Shown: one piece after another, positions 14,189-21,195 of the stretch
How positions within the stretch are numbered: position 1 is the stretch's first letter
Layout: each line of letters starts with the position of its first letter
Source: FEN-1297 sp046704565
GTDB taxonomy: Bacteria > Bacteroidota > Ignavibacteria > Ignavibacteriales > Ignavibacteriaceae
NCBI GenBank assembly: GCA_046704565.1
Contig: JBJKRP010000067.1
Span: 1 to 21,195, forward strand
Length of the DNA stretch: 21,195 nucleotides
Direction: 5' to 3'
Translations under genes and position numbers: made by a program
The notes under the pieces: generated by a model
Told to the model about the DNA's origin: nothing
Databases searched by the model: none
Seen by the model: the letters and a program-made list of their open reading frames with translations, nothing else

Positions 14189-15136
14189 ATGAAGAAGACA
14201 ACATCGATAGTTATTACTGCAATTTTAATTACGCTTGTATCGTTAAATAATTTGTACAGTCAAAGCAGCACTTATGAATTTCTAAGACTCGATATGAGTG
14301 CCCGTGCCGCGGCGTTGGCGGGAAGCTTCGTATCAAATAATGACGATCCCGATGTAATCTTTTATAACCCTGCGGGACTTGAGTTCCTTGAGAAGCCGGA
14401 AGCCTCTTTTTCTTTTGTAAAACACCTGCTGGATATAAACCTTGCCAGCCTTTCTTACGCAACCGATCTTCCTAAAATTGGGAGAGTAGGTGCTGCAGTA
14501 AAGTATATCAATTACGGAACCTTTATTCAGGCTGATGAATTCGGCAATAAAACCGGGCAGTTTGGCGCCGGCGAGTTTGCATTCCTGGTAGGCTACTCAA
14601 ACCTGCTTGACAATAATTTTTCTTACGGCGTTAACGCTGAATTTATCTATTCAAAGATAGCCGACAGGATTTCAACTGCCGCTGCTTTCGATGTCGGTCT
14701 TCATTACGCAATCCCATCCGATATGTTGGACTTCGGCTTTTCAATCTTAAACGTCGGCTCTCAAATCTCTTCTTATTATTATACTAAAGAAAATCTTCCG
14801 CTTGATATTGCTTTCGGTGTTTCCAAAAAGATGGAACATATCCCTGTCAGATTGTCGCTTGATTTTCACGACCTCAACCAGCAGCAGAGTTCTTTTTTCC
14901 AAAAATTTAAAACCTTCAGCCTCGGCGCCGAGTTTTATTTAAGTAAAGTCCTAACGCTGCGGTTTGGCTATGACAACCAGCAGCGCACTGATCTAGCGAT
15001 CGGGCAGTCCGCCGGTCTTGCAGGTATAAACATTGGTCTGGGAGCCTTAATATCGGGCTACAGGTTCGATTACGGGTATTCATCCCTCGGCTTAATAGGA
15101 AGCATTAACCGTATCAGCGTTTCAACGTCGCTTTAG
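14189..15136 (+). CDS. porQ: PorQ/PorV-family outer-membrane beta-barrel protein (type IX secretion)
   Basis: PorQ-family proteins are FadL-like outer-membrane barrels. In Bacteroidota, PorQ works with PorZ at the surface attachment step of type IX secretion. The 315-residue protein has a signal peptide (MKKTTSIVITAILITLVSLN), with likely cleavage after LYS-QSS. The family N-terminal pattern follows: FLRLDMSARAAALAG, DDPDVIFYNPAGL, then alternating beta strands rich in Tyr, Phe and Gly (VKYINYGTF, FAFLVGYSNL, YGVNAEFIYSKIADR). It ends in an amphipathic strand. No other type IX component (PorU, PorV, PorZ, SprA) is in this window. The start is ambiguous: ATG 14189 has a weak GGGAA upstream, and ATG 14165 would add eight residues. 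It converges on the TPR gene with a four-base gap. PorQ rather than PorV is my best call. Confidence 0.8.
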   Translation: MKKTTSIVITAILITLVSLNNLYSQSSTYEFLRLDMSARAAALAGSFVSNNDDPDVIFYNPAGLEFLEKPEASFSFVKHLLDINLASLSYATDLPKIGRVGAAVKYINYGTFIQADEFGNKTGQFGAGEFAFLVGYSNLLDNNFSYGVNAEFIYSKIADRISTAAAFDVGLHYAIPSDMLDFGFSILNVGSQISSYYYTKENLPLDIAFGVSKKMEHIPVRLSLDFHDLNQQQSSFFQKFKTFSLGAEFYLSKVLTLRFGYDNQQRTDLAIGQSAGLAGINIGLGALISGYRFDYGYSSLGLIGSINRISVSTSL

Positions 15137-15140
15137 TTTT

Positions 15141-16283
15141 TCAGCGCTTATACGGTTCCTTCAGGTATTTTTCCGCCATCATGTGAGAGTTCTGAAACTC
15201 TTTTAAGTCCAGAATTTTCTTGTAATAATTAATTGCTGCAGAGCGATTGCCCTGCACGTCATCAATCATTCCGAGGTATAAATAAGAGTTGATAAGGAAG
15301 CCGGAGGCTTCTTTCTTATCAATATTTTTCGATATGTCGGCGCACATGCCGAAATAGGTTTTTGCAGAGTCAAGCTTACCCAGTATACGGTACTGATAGG
15401 CTATGTAATAGGAAGCCTCGCGCTTAGTATTTAAGGTATTATAGCCAAGGTAATTTTTGGCGGCTTTATTCAGAACGTCTTTAAAAATTAAATCCGAAGT
15501 ATAATAGTCTCCCATTTTAGCGGCAATTCTTCCTCGCCATCTTTCAAAAACAGGGTTATCCGGAAATTCGGACGTAAGTTTCTTGCACCATTCGTCCGCT
15601 TTGTAAGGATCATTTTCATAGTTGAAATATAATGTAGTCAGAAAATATTGCGCTTCATATTTGGCAAACTTTCCGTTTAGCGCAACGTCAGTCAGCTCAT
15701 TAAGACCTTTCTTCTTATTACCGGGCGGAAAGAATATCATCAGCGGTTTTATCAAGGGGAATTCATCGGGGATAACCGCGGCATAATAATCATAAATTCC
15801 GAACCCAAGCTGAACGTCAACGTTCTTAGGATCGAGCTTAGCTGCCTTTTCAACTATTGGCAAAGCGAGGCGTCCGTCGTTCGCGGCTTTAAGCCAGCTC
15901 TCGCGCAGTGCGCGCAACCTTCCTCTGAATCCGATTGCGCCTCCCTTGAAAAAGAGCGCCTCCCAGTTGTTTGGGTTCTTTTTCAGAATTTGATCACATT
16001 GATAGATAACATCCTCGAGCTTCTGGTAGAAGATGTCGTCGCCGGATTCGTTGTCTGGGTCCAAAAGAATTTTCCACCAGTCTATCATCCCGAGAAAGAA
16101 CCTTCCTTCAGGTTTGTCGGGATAATCCGCTATCAATCCTTTAAAGGTTCTTTCAGCCTGGTTGAACTTAATGTTATAGATTTGTTTTATTCCGCTTTTT
16201 ACGGTTGAATCGAAAACCGTACTCTGAGGATGCAGCGGAACAATCGCAAGGCAGACAAAAAATATTGAAAATAATCTTTTCAA
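15141..16283 (-). CDS. Exported TPR-repeat protein
   Basis: The 380-residue protein has an N-terminal signal peptide (hydrophobic to about 17, then HPQSTV). Several tetratricopeptide-like helix pairs follow. Examples are IYNIKFNQAERTFKGLIADYP, the segment with PNNWEALFFKGG, the ADEWCKKLTSEFPDNPVF segment and the C-terminal YLYLGMIDDVQGNRSAAINYYKKILDL. A conserved central stretch, DPKNVDVQLGFGIYDYYAAVIP, resembles TPR proteins common in Bacteroidota, so a periplasmic scaffold or assembly role is likely; the partner is unknown. The start codon is TTG at 16283, supported by AAGAAGG five bases upstream and by the signal peptide that begins immediately. It follows glyS by 33 bases on the same strand and is probably cotranscribed, with a hairpin between the genes. 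Confidence 0.75.
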   Translation of the reverse strand: MKRLFSIFFVCLAIVPLHPQSTVFDSTVKSGIKQIYNIKFNQAERTFKGLIADYPDKPEGRFFLGMIDWWKILLDPDNESGDDIFYQKLEDVIYQCDQILKKNPNNWEALFFKGGAIGFRGRLRALRESWLKAANDGRLALPIVEKAAKLDPKNVDVQLGFGIYDYYAAVIPDEFPLIKPLMIFFPPGNKKKGLNELTDVALNGKFAKYEAQYFLTTLYFNYENDPYKADEWCKKLTSEFPDNPVFERWRGRIAAKMGDYYTSDLIFKDVLNKAAKNYLGYNTLNTKREASYYIAYQYRILGKLDSAKTYFGMCADISKNIDKKEASGFLINSYLYLGMIDDVQGNRSAAINYYKKILDLKEFQNSHMMAEKYLKEPYKR

Positions 16284-16297
16284 TTTACCTTCTTTAT

Positions 16298-16321
16298 CTT
16301 AACCGGCGGGATGCGGTTAAG
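16298..16321 (-). other. Intercistronic hairpin between glyS and the TPR gene
   Basis: CTTAACCG (16298-16305) and CGGTTAAG (16314-16321) form a perfect eight-base stem with an eight-base loop. The stem includes the glyS stop codon and ends just before the TPR gene's Shine-Dalgarno. No T tract follows on the minus strand, so it is unlikely to be a simple terminator. It could act in mRNA processing or reduce downstream expression. Confidence 0.4.
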
Positions 16322-17855
16322 CCTTCGCTAATTTTTCCAAAAGATAGTTCAAGATCTTATCGCTTGAAACTCTTACCTGTTCCATAGAATCGCGCTCTCG
16401 TATCGTTACGGTCTGATCGCTTAAGGTTTGCGTATCAACCGTTATGCAAAACGGCGTTCCGGCTTCGTCCTGTCGCCTGTATCTTCTGCCTACCGCTCCC
16501 TTGTCGTCATAAAATACTTTTAAATTCTTTCTAAGATCTTTTTCAATATTCAATGCTATCTCCGGCATTCCGTCCTTGTTTACAAGAGGGAAGACCGCGG
16601 CTTTTAGCGGTGCCAGCCTGGGATTAAATTTTAGGACCGATCTCATTTCGCCGTTCACTTCTTCTTCATAGTAAGCGTCTATAAAGGAAGCCATAAATGA
16701 TCTGCTCGCGCCCGCCGATGTTTCAATTATAAAAGGAATGAACTTTTCCTTCGACTCTTCATCAAAGTATTTCATCGACTTGCCTGAAAACTGCTCATGC
16801 CTGGTAAGGTCGTAGTTGGTGCGGTTGTGGATGCCTTCAATCTCGCCCCAGCCGAAGGGGAATTCATATTCGATGTCTGTCGCTTCTTTTGCGTAGTGGG
16901 CAAGCTTGTTTGACGGATGATCATGGTACCGGAGCTTTCCTTCCGTCATTCCGAGCGAATAAAACCATTTCAGTCTCTCGCCTTTCCAGTAATCATACCA
17001 TTTCTTATCTTCTCCCGGCTTAACAAAGAATTGCATTTCCATCTGCTCAAATTCCCGGGTTCTGAAAAGGAAGTTCTTAGTGTTGATTTCATTTCTAAAG
17101 GCTTTGCCTATCTGGGCAATTCCGAACGGAATCTTTTGTCTCGATGTTCCCTGAACGTTTAGGAAGTTAACGTAAATTCCCTGAGCGGTTTCAGGACGCA
17201 GGTAAACCACCGAGCTTGAGTCTTCAAGCGGACCGACGAAGGTTTTAAACATAAGATTAAATTGCCTGGCTGATGTAAATGTATTCTTGTTGCCGCACTG
17301 CGGGCAAGTAGTCTCTTCAAGGATAAGAGAAGTAAAGTCCGAACTTTCCAGCATTGCTGTAAAGATGTCTTCTGCCTTTGCTGAAAGCAGCTCGAATTTT
17401 TCTTGAAGTCCTTTATCGGAAGAAATTTTTTCCTGAATGCTCTCTAATATCTTTTTCTGCTTCTTTTCATTTATTGATTCGCTGAGCACGTCTACTCTAA
17501 ATCGCGACTTGCATTGCTTGCAGTCCACCATCGGGTCTGTAAAGTTCTCAACATGCCCGGAAGCTTCCCAGACTCTTGGATGCATTAAAATAGAGGCATC
17601 GATGCCTTCGATGTCTTCCCTGTAAGTCATAAACTTCCACCAAGCCTCTTTAATATTTTTGAGAAGCTCTACGCCGAGCGGACCGTAATCCCAGCAGCCG
17701 TTTAAGCCGCCGTATATTTCGCTTGATTGAAAAACAAATCCTCTGCGCTTTGCCAGGGAAACAATCTTGTCTACTAATTCATTAGAGCTTTTTTTCTGCT
17801 TTTCGATGATGACATTCTCCAGATTAAATTCTAAAAATGAGTACAAATATAACAA
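16317..17855 (-). CDS. glyS: Glycyl-tRNA synthetase, homodimeric class II; start uncertain
   Basis: This enzyme charges tRNA-Gly with glycine. It is the alpha2-type (eukaryote/archaea-like) enzyme, not the GlyQ/GlyS heterotetramer. Counted from the first in-frame TTG, the 512 residues contain motif 1 around 57-100 (WDYGPLGVELLKN, MHPRVWEASGHV). Zinc cysteine pairs lie at C112/C115 and C184/C187. Motif 2 is FRNEINTKNFLFRTREFE at 253-270, and motif 3 is GASRSF at 382-387. The anticodon-binding domain covers about 415-512. No ATG or GTG start exists in frame before the conserved KIVSLAKRRGF region. The TTGs at 17855 and 17846 overlap a TAnnTTTG promoter box. The only nearby ATG (17815) is one base out of frame across an A7 run, so an indel or unusual start is possible. 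It probably forms an operon with the TPR gene. Confidence 0.9.
   Translation of the reverse strand: MLYLYSFLEFNLENVIIEKQKKSSNELVDKIVSLAKRRGFVFQSSEIYGGLNGCWDYGPLGVELLKNIKEAWWKFMTYREDIEGIDASILMHPRVWEASGHVENFTDPMVDCKQCKSRFRVDVLSESINEKKQKKILESIQEKISSDKGLQEKFELLSAKAEDIFTAMLESSDFTSLILEETTCPQCGNKNTFTSARQFNLMFKTFVGPLEDSSSVVYLRPETAQGIYVNFLNVQGTSRQKIPFGIAQIGKAFRNEINTKNFLFRTREFEQMEMQFFVKPGEDKKWYDYWKGERLKWFYSLGMTEGKLRYHDHPSNKLAHYAKEATDIEYEFPFGWGEIEGIHNRTNYDLTRHEQFSGKSMKYFDEESKEKFIPFIIETSAGASRSFMASFIDAYYEEEVNGEMRSVLKFNPRLAPLKAAVFPLVNKDGMPEIALNIEKDLRKNLKVFYDDKGAVGRRYRRQDEAGTPFCITVDTQTLSDQTVTIRERDSMEQVRVSSDKILNYLLEKLAKA
17844..17851 (-). promoter_or_regulatory. -7 promoter element upstream of glyS
   Basis: On the minus strand TATATTTG is an exact TAnnTTTG match. 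No clear TTTG sits 19-21 bases upstream. If active, transcription starts around 17837-17840, downstream of the TTG codons used as annotated start. The rest of the gap up to 18000, about 145 bases, shows nothing else that I can name beyond inverted AAGCTC/GAGCTT segments. Confidence 0.4.
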
Positions 17856-18000
17856 AACATGAAGTAAATTAAGTTGCTGAAGTCGCCCGGCAGCAAGCGG
17901 TTGATCAGGATTTAATACATCCCGCGAAGTTTTTAAGCTCTATGGTTAGCGGTCCTTTTATTGCAAGGTGATTTAGAGTAAGCCTGGAGCTTCACATAGT

Positions 18001-18822
18001 CTAACTGCCGTAAACAGCAGCGGAGAGATAGCCGACTACTTCCGATGTATCGCCGCTTGTATCACTTGAGTCGCTTCTATGCAGAATGAGCGAGCGCTTC
18101 TTATTTAATAAGAATGCCGCTTTCATCATTGCTACAATAGGTCCGCCTCCGCAAGCCTCGCAGTGCTGTTCTTCAAGATCGGTCTGAAGGCTCTCGTAAT
18201 CGAAACCGGCAATTCTCCGCTCAACAACCGAGTCTAATTTGTTTGCTTCGTGCTGTGTGTGGAAGTGGGATAAATCCGAACTGGCAACAATTACTGAATT
18301 TTCATCGACTGAATCTGCCAGCCTTGAAGCAAGCTCTTCAATATAAGCGCCGCCCTGGTCTCCCATAACAACCGGGACGATCTCAAAGTCTCCGAGCATG
18401 GCTTGTAAAAAGGGGAGCTGGACTTCAACCCCGTGTTCTTCTTTATGTCCTTCAATGCCGCGGAAAATATTTTTGCTTCCGCCGGTTAGCTTTGCAGCTA
18501 TTTTTTTATTTACCGGAACTACGCCGAGCGGCGTGGAGTAGGCATCGCCTTTATAAATTGAAATGCCGGGAAAATATTCTCTATGGCTCGGAGAAATTAT
18601 TATTACGGTTCTTGTCTCTTCATTATTAAGATGATTGTAAGCATAGGCTGCCGTTCTTCCCGAATAAATATATCCTGCGTGCGGTGCAACCAGTCCTGCA
18701 ATACCCGTAATTTTTGTCTGCGGTCTTGATATTGTCAGAAGTGTATTCAGTTCATCTTTCAATCTAACCGGGTCGGAAGGATAGAAATAACCGGCAACGG
18801 CTGGTGCTCTAATATCGCTCAT
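18001..18822 (-). CDS. MEMO1-like protein (AmmeMemoRadiSam system protein B)
   Basis: The 273-residue protein has the MEMO fold, related to nonheme-iron LigB-type dioxygenases. Human MEMO1 binds metal with His49, His81 and His192, plus Cys244. Equivalents here are H48 (VAPHAGYIYSG), H80 (ISPSHREYF), H186 (SSDLSHFHT) and C224 (CEACGGGPI), so the metal site looks complete. In bacteria this family travels with AMMECR1-type and radical-SAM proteins. The AMMECR1-type gene overlaps its start by 14 bases here, but no radical-SAM partner is nearby in this window. The ATG start at 18822 gives the normal length. The biochemical reaction in bacteria is unsettled; roles in redox or metal homeostasis have been proposed for the human protein. 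Confidence 0.88.
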   Translation of the reverse strand: MSDIRAPAVAGYFYPSDPVRLKDELNTLLTISRPQTKITGIAGLVAPHAGYIYSGRTAAYAYNHLNNEETRTVIIISPSHREYFPGISIYKGDAYSTPLGVVPVNKKIAAKLTGGSKNIFRGIEGHKEEHGVEVQLPFLQAMLGDFEIVPVVMGDQGGAYIEELASRLADSVDENSVIVASSDLSHFHTQHEANKLDSVVERRIAGFDYESLQTDLEEQHCEACGGGPIVAMMKAAFLLNKKRSLILHRSDSSDTSGDTSEVVGYLSAAVYGS

Positions 18823-19390
18823 ATGTTCTTGTCCTGTTCCCTAACTCGGAAAAGACGGTCGCAGTAAAAGTTTTAATATTTAGCTTTCTTGTCTCCCACT
18901 CGTCTTTCGGAAGCCCTGCTTTCTCGCAGAGCGCGGAAAGGAAGTCATGAACGTCGAACTTATTTTCGGCAGCAATCTGCGGAAGCAGAAGTCCGCGGTA
19001 GTCTCCCTCGTCAAGATACAAGCCATGAACTCCAAGCTGAATATTATTATAGTCGTCCAGGTCCGTAAGCGGGGAGAGCACTGAAATTTCAATGTTAACC
19101 TTTGGAAGTTCCTCTTCCGTTAAAGGAGGAAACCTCGGGTCGTTTGAAGCTGCCTGCATGGCAGCATCGCAGACGGTATCATACAGGTTCCACTTTGAGG
19201 TAATATATCCGATGCAGCCTCTTAGCTGGCTGCGGGTCATAAGAGTAACAAACACTCCTGAACCGGTCTGTTGAAGCGTCGGATAAAAATTGTAGTCTAT
19301 AATCGGCTTCTGCTTTTCACCGAACAGAGATTCGATTGAGTCTCTTGCGGCAAGCATTAAAATTCCTTTTGACTCCTCTGAAAGTTCCAT
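18809..19390 (-). CDS. AMMECR1-like protein (AmmeMemoRadiSam system protein A)
   Basis: This is a 193-residue AMMECR1-domain protein of normal length. The hallmark LRGCIG motif lies at 56-61, after GVFVTLMTRSQ. The SNDPRFPPLTEEEL and IEISVLSPL segments and the HGLYLDEGDYRGLLLPQIA segment are all typical. The ATG start has GAGGGA six bases upstream. Its end overlaps the MEMO1-like gene by 14 bases, so the two are surely coexpressed and perhaps translationally coupled. It starts 17 bases after the DUF4905-like gene. The molecular function of AMMECR1 proteins in bacteria is not established. Confidence 0.88.
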   Translation of the reverse strand: MELSEESKGILMLAARDSIESLFGEKQKPIIDYNFYPTLQQTGSGVFVTLMTRSQLRGCIGYITSKWNLYDTVCDAAMQAASNDPRFPPLTEEELPKVNIEISVLSPLTDLDDYNNIQLGVHGLYLDEGDYRGLLLPQIAAENKFDVHDFLSALCEKAGLPKDEWETRKLNIKTFTATVFSELGNRTRTYERY

Positions 19391-19407
19391 AAATCCCTCA
19401 TAAATTT

Positions 19408-20238
19408 TTATTTAACTTTTATAGAACAAACTTCAAGCTTGTTTTTTTCAATCAGAAGAAATAATAAATTATCCAGTATAAAAAAAGAATCCGGTATAAA
19501 TACCTTTGAGCTTGAATTTAAATCCCTTTCTAAAATAATCTTTTTATTTAGAATATCAATAGCCCGGAACCTGTTTCGCAAATTGCCGTCTTTAAGCCGT
19601 TCATGAAAGTTTAATAAGACTCCATCCGCATATGCAATATAATCGGTCTTTTCCGCAGCGGTACCTTCTGACTTTATTAAATCAACTATTTGATTCATCG
19701 GCTGGAACGAATGATCGCTCTCTTCAAAAGGCTCGGGGAAGAGATAATTGCCGGGACTATTCTGTCCAAAGGATTCATTTCTCAGTCTATTTAATTCGGA
19801 AGGGTTTATGCCGGGCTCTTCAATAAGGTTACCTGTGGCGGCATCGAGAGCAAAGTAGTCTCTGCCTTCAAAATTATTTTTATAGCAGAATATCTTGTTG
19901 CCCGTTATAAAGTCGAATGCATATTCATCGGTCTGCCACTTTATTTTTTGAGATGGAATGTCGAAGGCAATTATTTCCTTGTGTTCCGGCATGTCTCTGC
20001 CTGCAAACTTGTGAAAAAATATAATATCGTTATGAACTGTCGCGATACCGGACCAGTGCTTCTCTTCAAGCTGGAAGTCGTAGAATATTTTTTTGCCGGA
20101 ATCCATCCGTAAACAATTATAGAAGGCTTCCCTGGAGTTCATATCCCTTTCCTCAATTACAAGCTTGCCCGTGCCGGTAGGAAGAAGACGCCAGATTTGC
20201 CTGCCGCGTGTGTATGTATATTCTTTTGTTATCTTCAT
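19408..20238 (-). CDS. Uncharacterised protein, resembles DUF4905 family
   Basis: The 276-residue protein has no signal peptide or membrane helix and is probably cytoplasmic. It is strand-rich with repeating short segments of the kind seen in beta-propellers. Examples are IWRLLPTGTGKLVIEERD, IIAFDIPSQKIKWQTD, YFALDAATGNLIEEP and FRAIDILNKKIILERD. Each has an aromatic-AxD-x(3-6)-basic pattern like PQQ-type repeats. The N-terminal region looks like the Bacteroidota DUF4905 family, but this is from pattern memory. The start ATG overlaps the tnaA stop in an ATGA junction, implying translational coupling with tryptophanase. AMMECR1-type and MEMO1-type genes follow. Function is unknown. Confidence 0.75.
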   Translation of the reverse strand: MKITKEYTYTRGRQIWRLLPTGTGKLVIEERDMNSREAFYNCLRMDSGKKIFYDFQLEEKHWSGIATVHNDIIFFHKFAGRDMPEHKEIIAFDIPSQKIKWQTDEYAFDFITGNKIFCYKNNFEGRDYFALDAATGNLIEEPGINPSELNRLRNESFGQNSPGNYLFPEPFEESDHSFQPMNQIVDLIKSEGTAAEKTDYIAYADGVLLNFHERLKDGNLRNRFRAIDILNKKIILERDLNSSSKVFIPDSFFILDNLLFLLIEKNKLEVCSIKVK

Positions 20239-21195
20239 TTCAGTTCTTCAAACTTAGCTGTGAAGTGCCTCAGTACCGGCGCTTCGTACACAATCTTAAA
20301 TCCTTTAAGTGAGCTTCTCTTCTTAAATACTTCGAGTATAATCTCAAGAACGTAATCTATATGACTTTGAGTGTATACTCTTCTCGGTACCGCAAGCCTT
20401 ACAAGCTCCATCGGCGGAGAGAGCAGTTTCCCTTTTGAATCATATTTGCCGAACATTACGCTTCCTATTTCTACAGAGCGTATCCCGCCTTCAATATAAA
20501 GCGCCGCTACAATTGACTGACCCGGGTATTGTTCAGGCGGAACGTTTGGAAGAAATCTTTTTGCGTCTAAGTAAATAGCATGTCCTCCCGGAGGCTCAAT
20601 TATAGGCACACCTGCAGCCACAAGTTTTTCTCCGAGGTACTCTATGCTCCTTATTCTATACCGGAGATAATGCTCGTCAAGTATCTCTTCCAGTCCTTGA
20701 GCAACGGCTTCAAGGTCTCGTCCGGCTAATCCGCCGTAAGTCGGGAATCCTTCGGTAACGATTAAAAGATTTCTGCACTGCTGTGCAAGCTCTTCGTTAT
20801 TTAATGCAAGGAAGCCGCCTATGTTTACGAGTGCGTCTTTCTTGGCGCTCATTGTTGCGCCGTCTGCGTATGAGAACATCTCCTGTGCAATTTCTAAAAG
20901 CGGCTTATCTGCATAACCCGGCTCTCTCTTCTTAATGAAGTAGGCATTCTCGGCAAAGCGGCAGGCATCAAGGAATAGGGGAATATCGAATTTACTGCAC
21001 ACCGATTTTACCTCCCGGATATTCTGCATCGATACCGGCTGCCCACCGCCGGAATTGTTTGTTACTGTAATCATGCACAACGGGATATTTTCTTTCCCGG
21101 TCTTCTTGATGAAATCTTCGAGCTTCTCTACATCCATATTCCCTTTAAAGTCCGCGCGAACTTCCGGATGCTTGCCTGTCTCGTTTAATAGGTCC
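20235..21195 (-). CDS. tnaA: Tryptophanase (tryptophan indole-lyase), 5' end beyond the window
   Basis: TnaA is a PLP-dependent beta-eliminating lyase that converts tryptophan to indole, pyruvate and ammonia. About 319 codons are visible and the frame is open to the window edge, so the N-terminal roughly one third is missing. The PLP lysine motif MSAKKDALVNIGG encloses the second Lys, equivalent to K270 of E. coli TnaA. The motifs GGQPVSM, DACRFAENAYFIK, EGFPTYGGLAGRD and VRLAVPRRVYTQSHID are all present. MSAKKD rather than MSGKKD favours tryptophanase over tyrosine phenol-lyase. An internal ATG at 21137 is not the start, because coding sequence (EVRADFKGN) continues upstream. It overlaps the DUF4905-like gene by four bases. 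Confidence 0.9.
   Translation of the reverse strand, partial: DLLNETGKHPEVRADFKGNMDVEKLEDFIKKTGKENIPLCMITVTNNSGGGQPVSMQNIREVKSVCSKFDIPLFLDACRFAENAYFIKKREPGYADKPLLEIAQEMFSYADGATMSAKKDALVNIGGFLALNNEELAQQCRNLLIVTEGFPTYGGLAGRDLEAVAQGLEEILDEHYLRYRIRSIEYLGEKLVAAGVPIIEPPGGHAIYLDAKRFLPNVPPEQYPGQSIVAALYIEGGIRSVEIGSVMFGKYDSKGKLLSPPMELVRLAVPRRVYTQSHIDYVLEIILEVFKKRSSLKGFKIVYEAPVLRHFTAKFEELK

Noticed and set aside
1..21195. CRISPR arrays, insertion sequences, tRNA genes, defence or toxin-antitoxin modules
   Set aside because: I looked for regular repeats, transposase-like frames, cloverleaf sequences and paired small genes and saw none.

Overview
The window looks like a chromosomal stretch from a member of the Bacteroidota/Chlorobiota (FCB) group, most likely an Ignavibacteria-like bacterium. 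The support is a PorQ-type outer-membrane protein of the type IX secretion family, FCB-style uncharacterised families, several matches to the Bacteroidota promoter element TAnnTTTG (one with a correctly spaced TTTG upstream), and mixed use of Shine-Dalgarno sites and TTG starts. No database search was possible, so the taxonomic call is inference. Most genes are housekeeping or envelope genes. I see no CRISPR array, insertion sequence, prophage, tRNA or rRNA gene, and no recognisable defence island. No intergenic gap exceeds about 220 bases.

Layout. Positions 1-4186 (+): a 5'-truncated lon, msrC (free methionine-R-sulfoxide reductase) and dnaX are packed tightly as one operon. The lon has an intact ATPase but lacks the catalytic lysine of its Ser-Lys dyad. 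The dnaX is cut by an in-frame TAA, leaving a 419-residue gamma-like protein and a separate 122-residue tau C-terminal piece. Positions 4245-8307 (+): cmk, with a consensus promoter that may give a leaderless mRNA, then rpsA with a strong Shine-Dalgarno and a terminator, then mtaB. Positions 8331-9514 (+): two small exported proteins, one DUF5683-like and one extremely lysine-rich with a 78-bp tandem repeat. Positions 9586-11719 (+): an OmpR-type response regulator and its histidine kinase, between two hairpin terminators.

Positions 11733-12779 (-) and 12936-13970 (+): a divergent pair encoding an exported trypsin-fold protease and an exported alpha/beta-hydrolase-like protein. Positions 14189-15136 (+): porQ, convergent with a minus-strand block. 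That block, read from right to left, is tnaA (cut by the window edge), a DUF4905-like gene, AMMECR1-type and MEMO1-type genes that overlap one another, then glyS and an exported TPR protein.

The most notable observations are the predicted protease-dead Lon, the natural split of DnaX beside an A9 slippery run, and the disputed start of glyS, where the only ATG is one base out of frame across an A7 run. None amounts to a clearly new multi-gene system. Each is a concrete deviation in a well-known gene that could be genuine biology or a sequence error, and each can be checked.
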